Below, in pieces: positions 13,416 through 14,068 of a stretch of 14,068 nucleotides of DNA. Under the pieces are notes generated by a model that was not told the DNA's origin, did no database searches, and was given only the letters and a program-made list of their open reading frames with translations. The position numbers were made by a program, and so were the translations under genes. The DNA is from Lachnospiraceae bacterium (GTDB lineage Bacteria; Bacillota; Clostridia; Lachnospirales; Lachnospiraceae), in NCBI GenBank assembly GCA_021199405.1, contig JAJQID010000144.1, positions 1 to 14,068 of the forward strand. The letters run 5' to 3'. The first letter of the stretch is position 1. Every line of letters begins with the position of its first letter.

Positions 13416-13466
13416 GTGCCGATCCGCTCCGGCCTCACCGTAAAACGTGAGCAGGCGCATCGGCAC
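13416..13466 (+). promoter_or_regulatory. Structured 5' leader of the small membrane protein gene
   Basis: GTGCCGAT (13416-13423) and ATCGGCAC (13459-13466) pair perfectly. After a C-C mismatch, CGC (13425-13427) pairs with GCG (13455-13457), and CTCAC (13434-13438) pairs with GTGAG (13447-13451) around an 8-nt loop. This long GC-rich hairpin begins within a few nt of the predicted transcript start and ends 42 nt before the ATG. No T-run follows. I do not recognise a riboswitch; a protein-binding leader or 5' stabiliser is possible. Confidence 0.6.
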
Positions 13467-13508
13467 CGATAACAGGAAACAGAATATTTTAAGGAAAGGA
13501 CAAAGCAT

Positions 13509-13946
13509 ATGAAGAAAAATGGGCACTTTTTACTGAAGCTGACAGCCGTCGGCGCTGTTGTCGGCGGTATTTATCTTTACTTAAAAGATAAGGGCTACGT
13601 CACCGTCAAGGTCAATAACGGCGCCAAATTTACCAATGAAAATGCTGACAGTCCTGAAGTTGACAGCGAAAAATCCTATGTCACCATAGATTCCACCAAC
13701 CTGGTGGAAAAAGCGAAGGAAGTGGCCGATGATGTCAAAAAGAAAACCGCCGAGGTCGCAGGGGATGCCTGTGACAAGACCATAGAGTTTGTCAAAAACG
13801 CAAAGGACGCTGCCACTGACGCTGCGGAGGAGGCCGCTCAGAAGGCCGCCGATTCCATCGAGAAAGCATGGTATTCCACTCAGGAAACCGCTGAGAAGGT
13901 GGAGCCCTTTTTCGACGAGGAGGAAGAGACGCAGGCTAAATTTTAA
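13509..13946 (+). CDS. Small membrane-anchored helical protein (hypothetical)
   Basis: A 145-residue protein that I cannot place in a named family. It has a short basic N-terminus, one transmembrane helix (about 8-25, LLKLTAVGAVVGGIYLYL), a polar segment (26-60), and a long Ala/Lys/Glu/Asp helix (about 62-132) with 11-residue-like amphipathic spacing (VEKAKEVADDVKKK, AKDAATDAAEEAAQKAADS). It ends with an acidic EPFFDEEEE (132-140). The layout recalls YtxH-type or apolipoprotein/LEA-like helices that lie along membranes, but that is a resemblance in composition only. ATG at 13509 with AAAGGA 8 nt upstream. It shares the 'one N-terminal TM plus charged tail' plan with the gene at 5262-4864. The gene has its own promoter and structured leader. 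Confidence 0.85.
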   Translation: MKKNGHFLLKLTAVGAVVGGIYLYLKDKGYVTVKVNNGAKFTNENADSPEVDSEKSYVTIDSTNLVEKAKEVADDVKKKTAEVAGDACDKTIEFVKNAKDAATDAAEEAAQKAADSIEKAWYSTQETAEKVEPFFDEEEETQAKF

Positions 13947-14068
13947 ACGCCTCCCCCAAGGCCGCCACTCCCCTCTCTATTTTCTCCAGGCTCAAGCCCC
14001 AAGTGACATTTATAACTTTATGAGAATATAGACCCAGTGTATACATAGTATAAACTCTAATTCTTTTT
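13947..14068. other. Gap after the last gene; no firm feature
   Basis: AT-rich DNA with no gene I can support. A weak GGC-TCAA-GCC dyad near 13991-14000 lacks a T-run, so no clear terminator ends the preceding gene. GTGACA (14004 region), 17 nt, then an ATATAG-like box could be a rightward promoter, and TTTATACTATG on the minus strand a leftward one; neither is convincing without the neighbouring gene. Confidence 0.3.

Overview
This window looks like ordinary chromosomal housekeeping DNA from a Clostridia member of the Firmicutes, most likely a Lachnospiraceae gut-type anaerobe. Several features suggest this: a Bacillus-type thymidylate synthase, a Firmicutes-type PcrA helicase, a DUF6062 protein (a family I associate with Lachnospiraceae), AGGAGG-type ribosome binding sites, and sigma-A-like promoters in AT-rich gaps between fairly GC-rich genes. 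The taxonomic call is inference. I see no rRNA, tRNA, CRISPR array, transposase, phage gene or toxin-antitoxin pair.

Layout: positions 1 to 12285 are all leftward genes. In their own transcription order, from high to low coordinate, they are: an ABC ATPase and a giant FtsX-type permease (12285-7764, one operon); pcrA helicase (7638-5344); a small acidic membrane-anchored protein (5262-4864); an rlmD-type 23S rRNA methyltransferase (4788-3310); an operon of an XRE regulator, a TraX-family membrane protein and thymidylate synthase (3171-1125); dihydrofolate reductase folA (1002-511); and the first 105 codons of a branched-chain aminotransferase ilvE (317-1, running off the edge). From 12391 on, two genes run rightward: a DUF6062 protein with two Cys/His clusters (12519-13280) and a small membrane-anchored helical protein (13509-13946). 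The gap 12286-12518 is a divergent promoter region.

Functional links: ThyA converts dUMP to dTMP and oxidises methylene-tetrahydrofolate to dihydrofolate, which FolA reduces again, so thyA and folA form the classic thymidylate cycle. Here a terminator-like hairpin lies only about 20 nt before the folA start, so folA may depend on read-through. The ATPase and permease should form one MacB-like (type VII ABC) machine with an unusually long extracytoplasmic coiled-coil insert.

I found no clear new multi-gene system. The most interesting items are cis-acting structures. A 22-bp inverted repeat lies in the DUF6062 leader. An attenuator-like hairpin precedes folA. A long structured leader precedes the last gene. 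A perfect 11-bp dyad lies in the pcrA leader. A short direct repeat encodes a non-family tail on RlmD. At gene level, the oddest item is the XRE-TraX-ThyA operon. No gap without a gene exceeds 300 bases; the largest are 12286-12518 and 13281-13508, and both are described.
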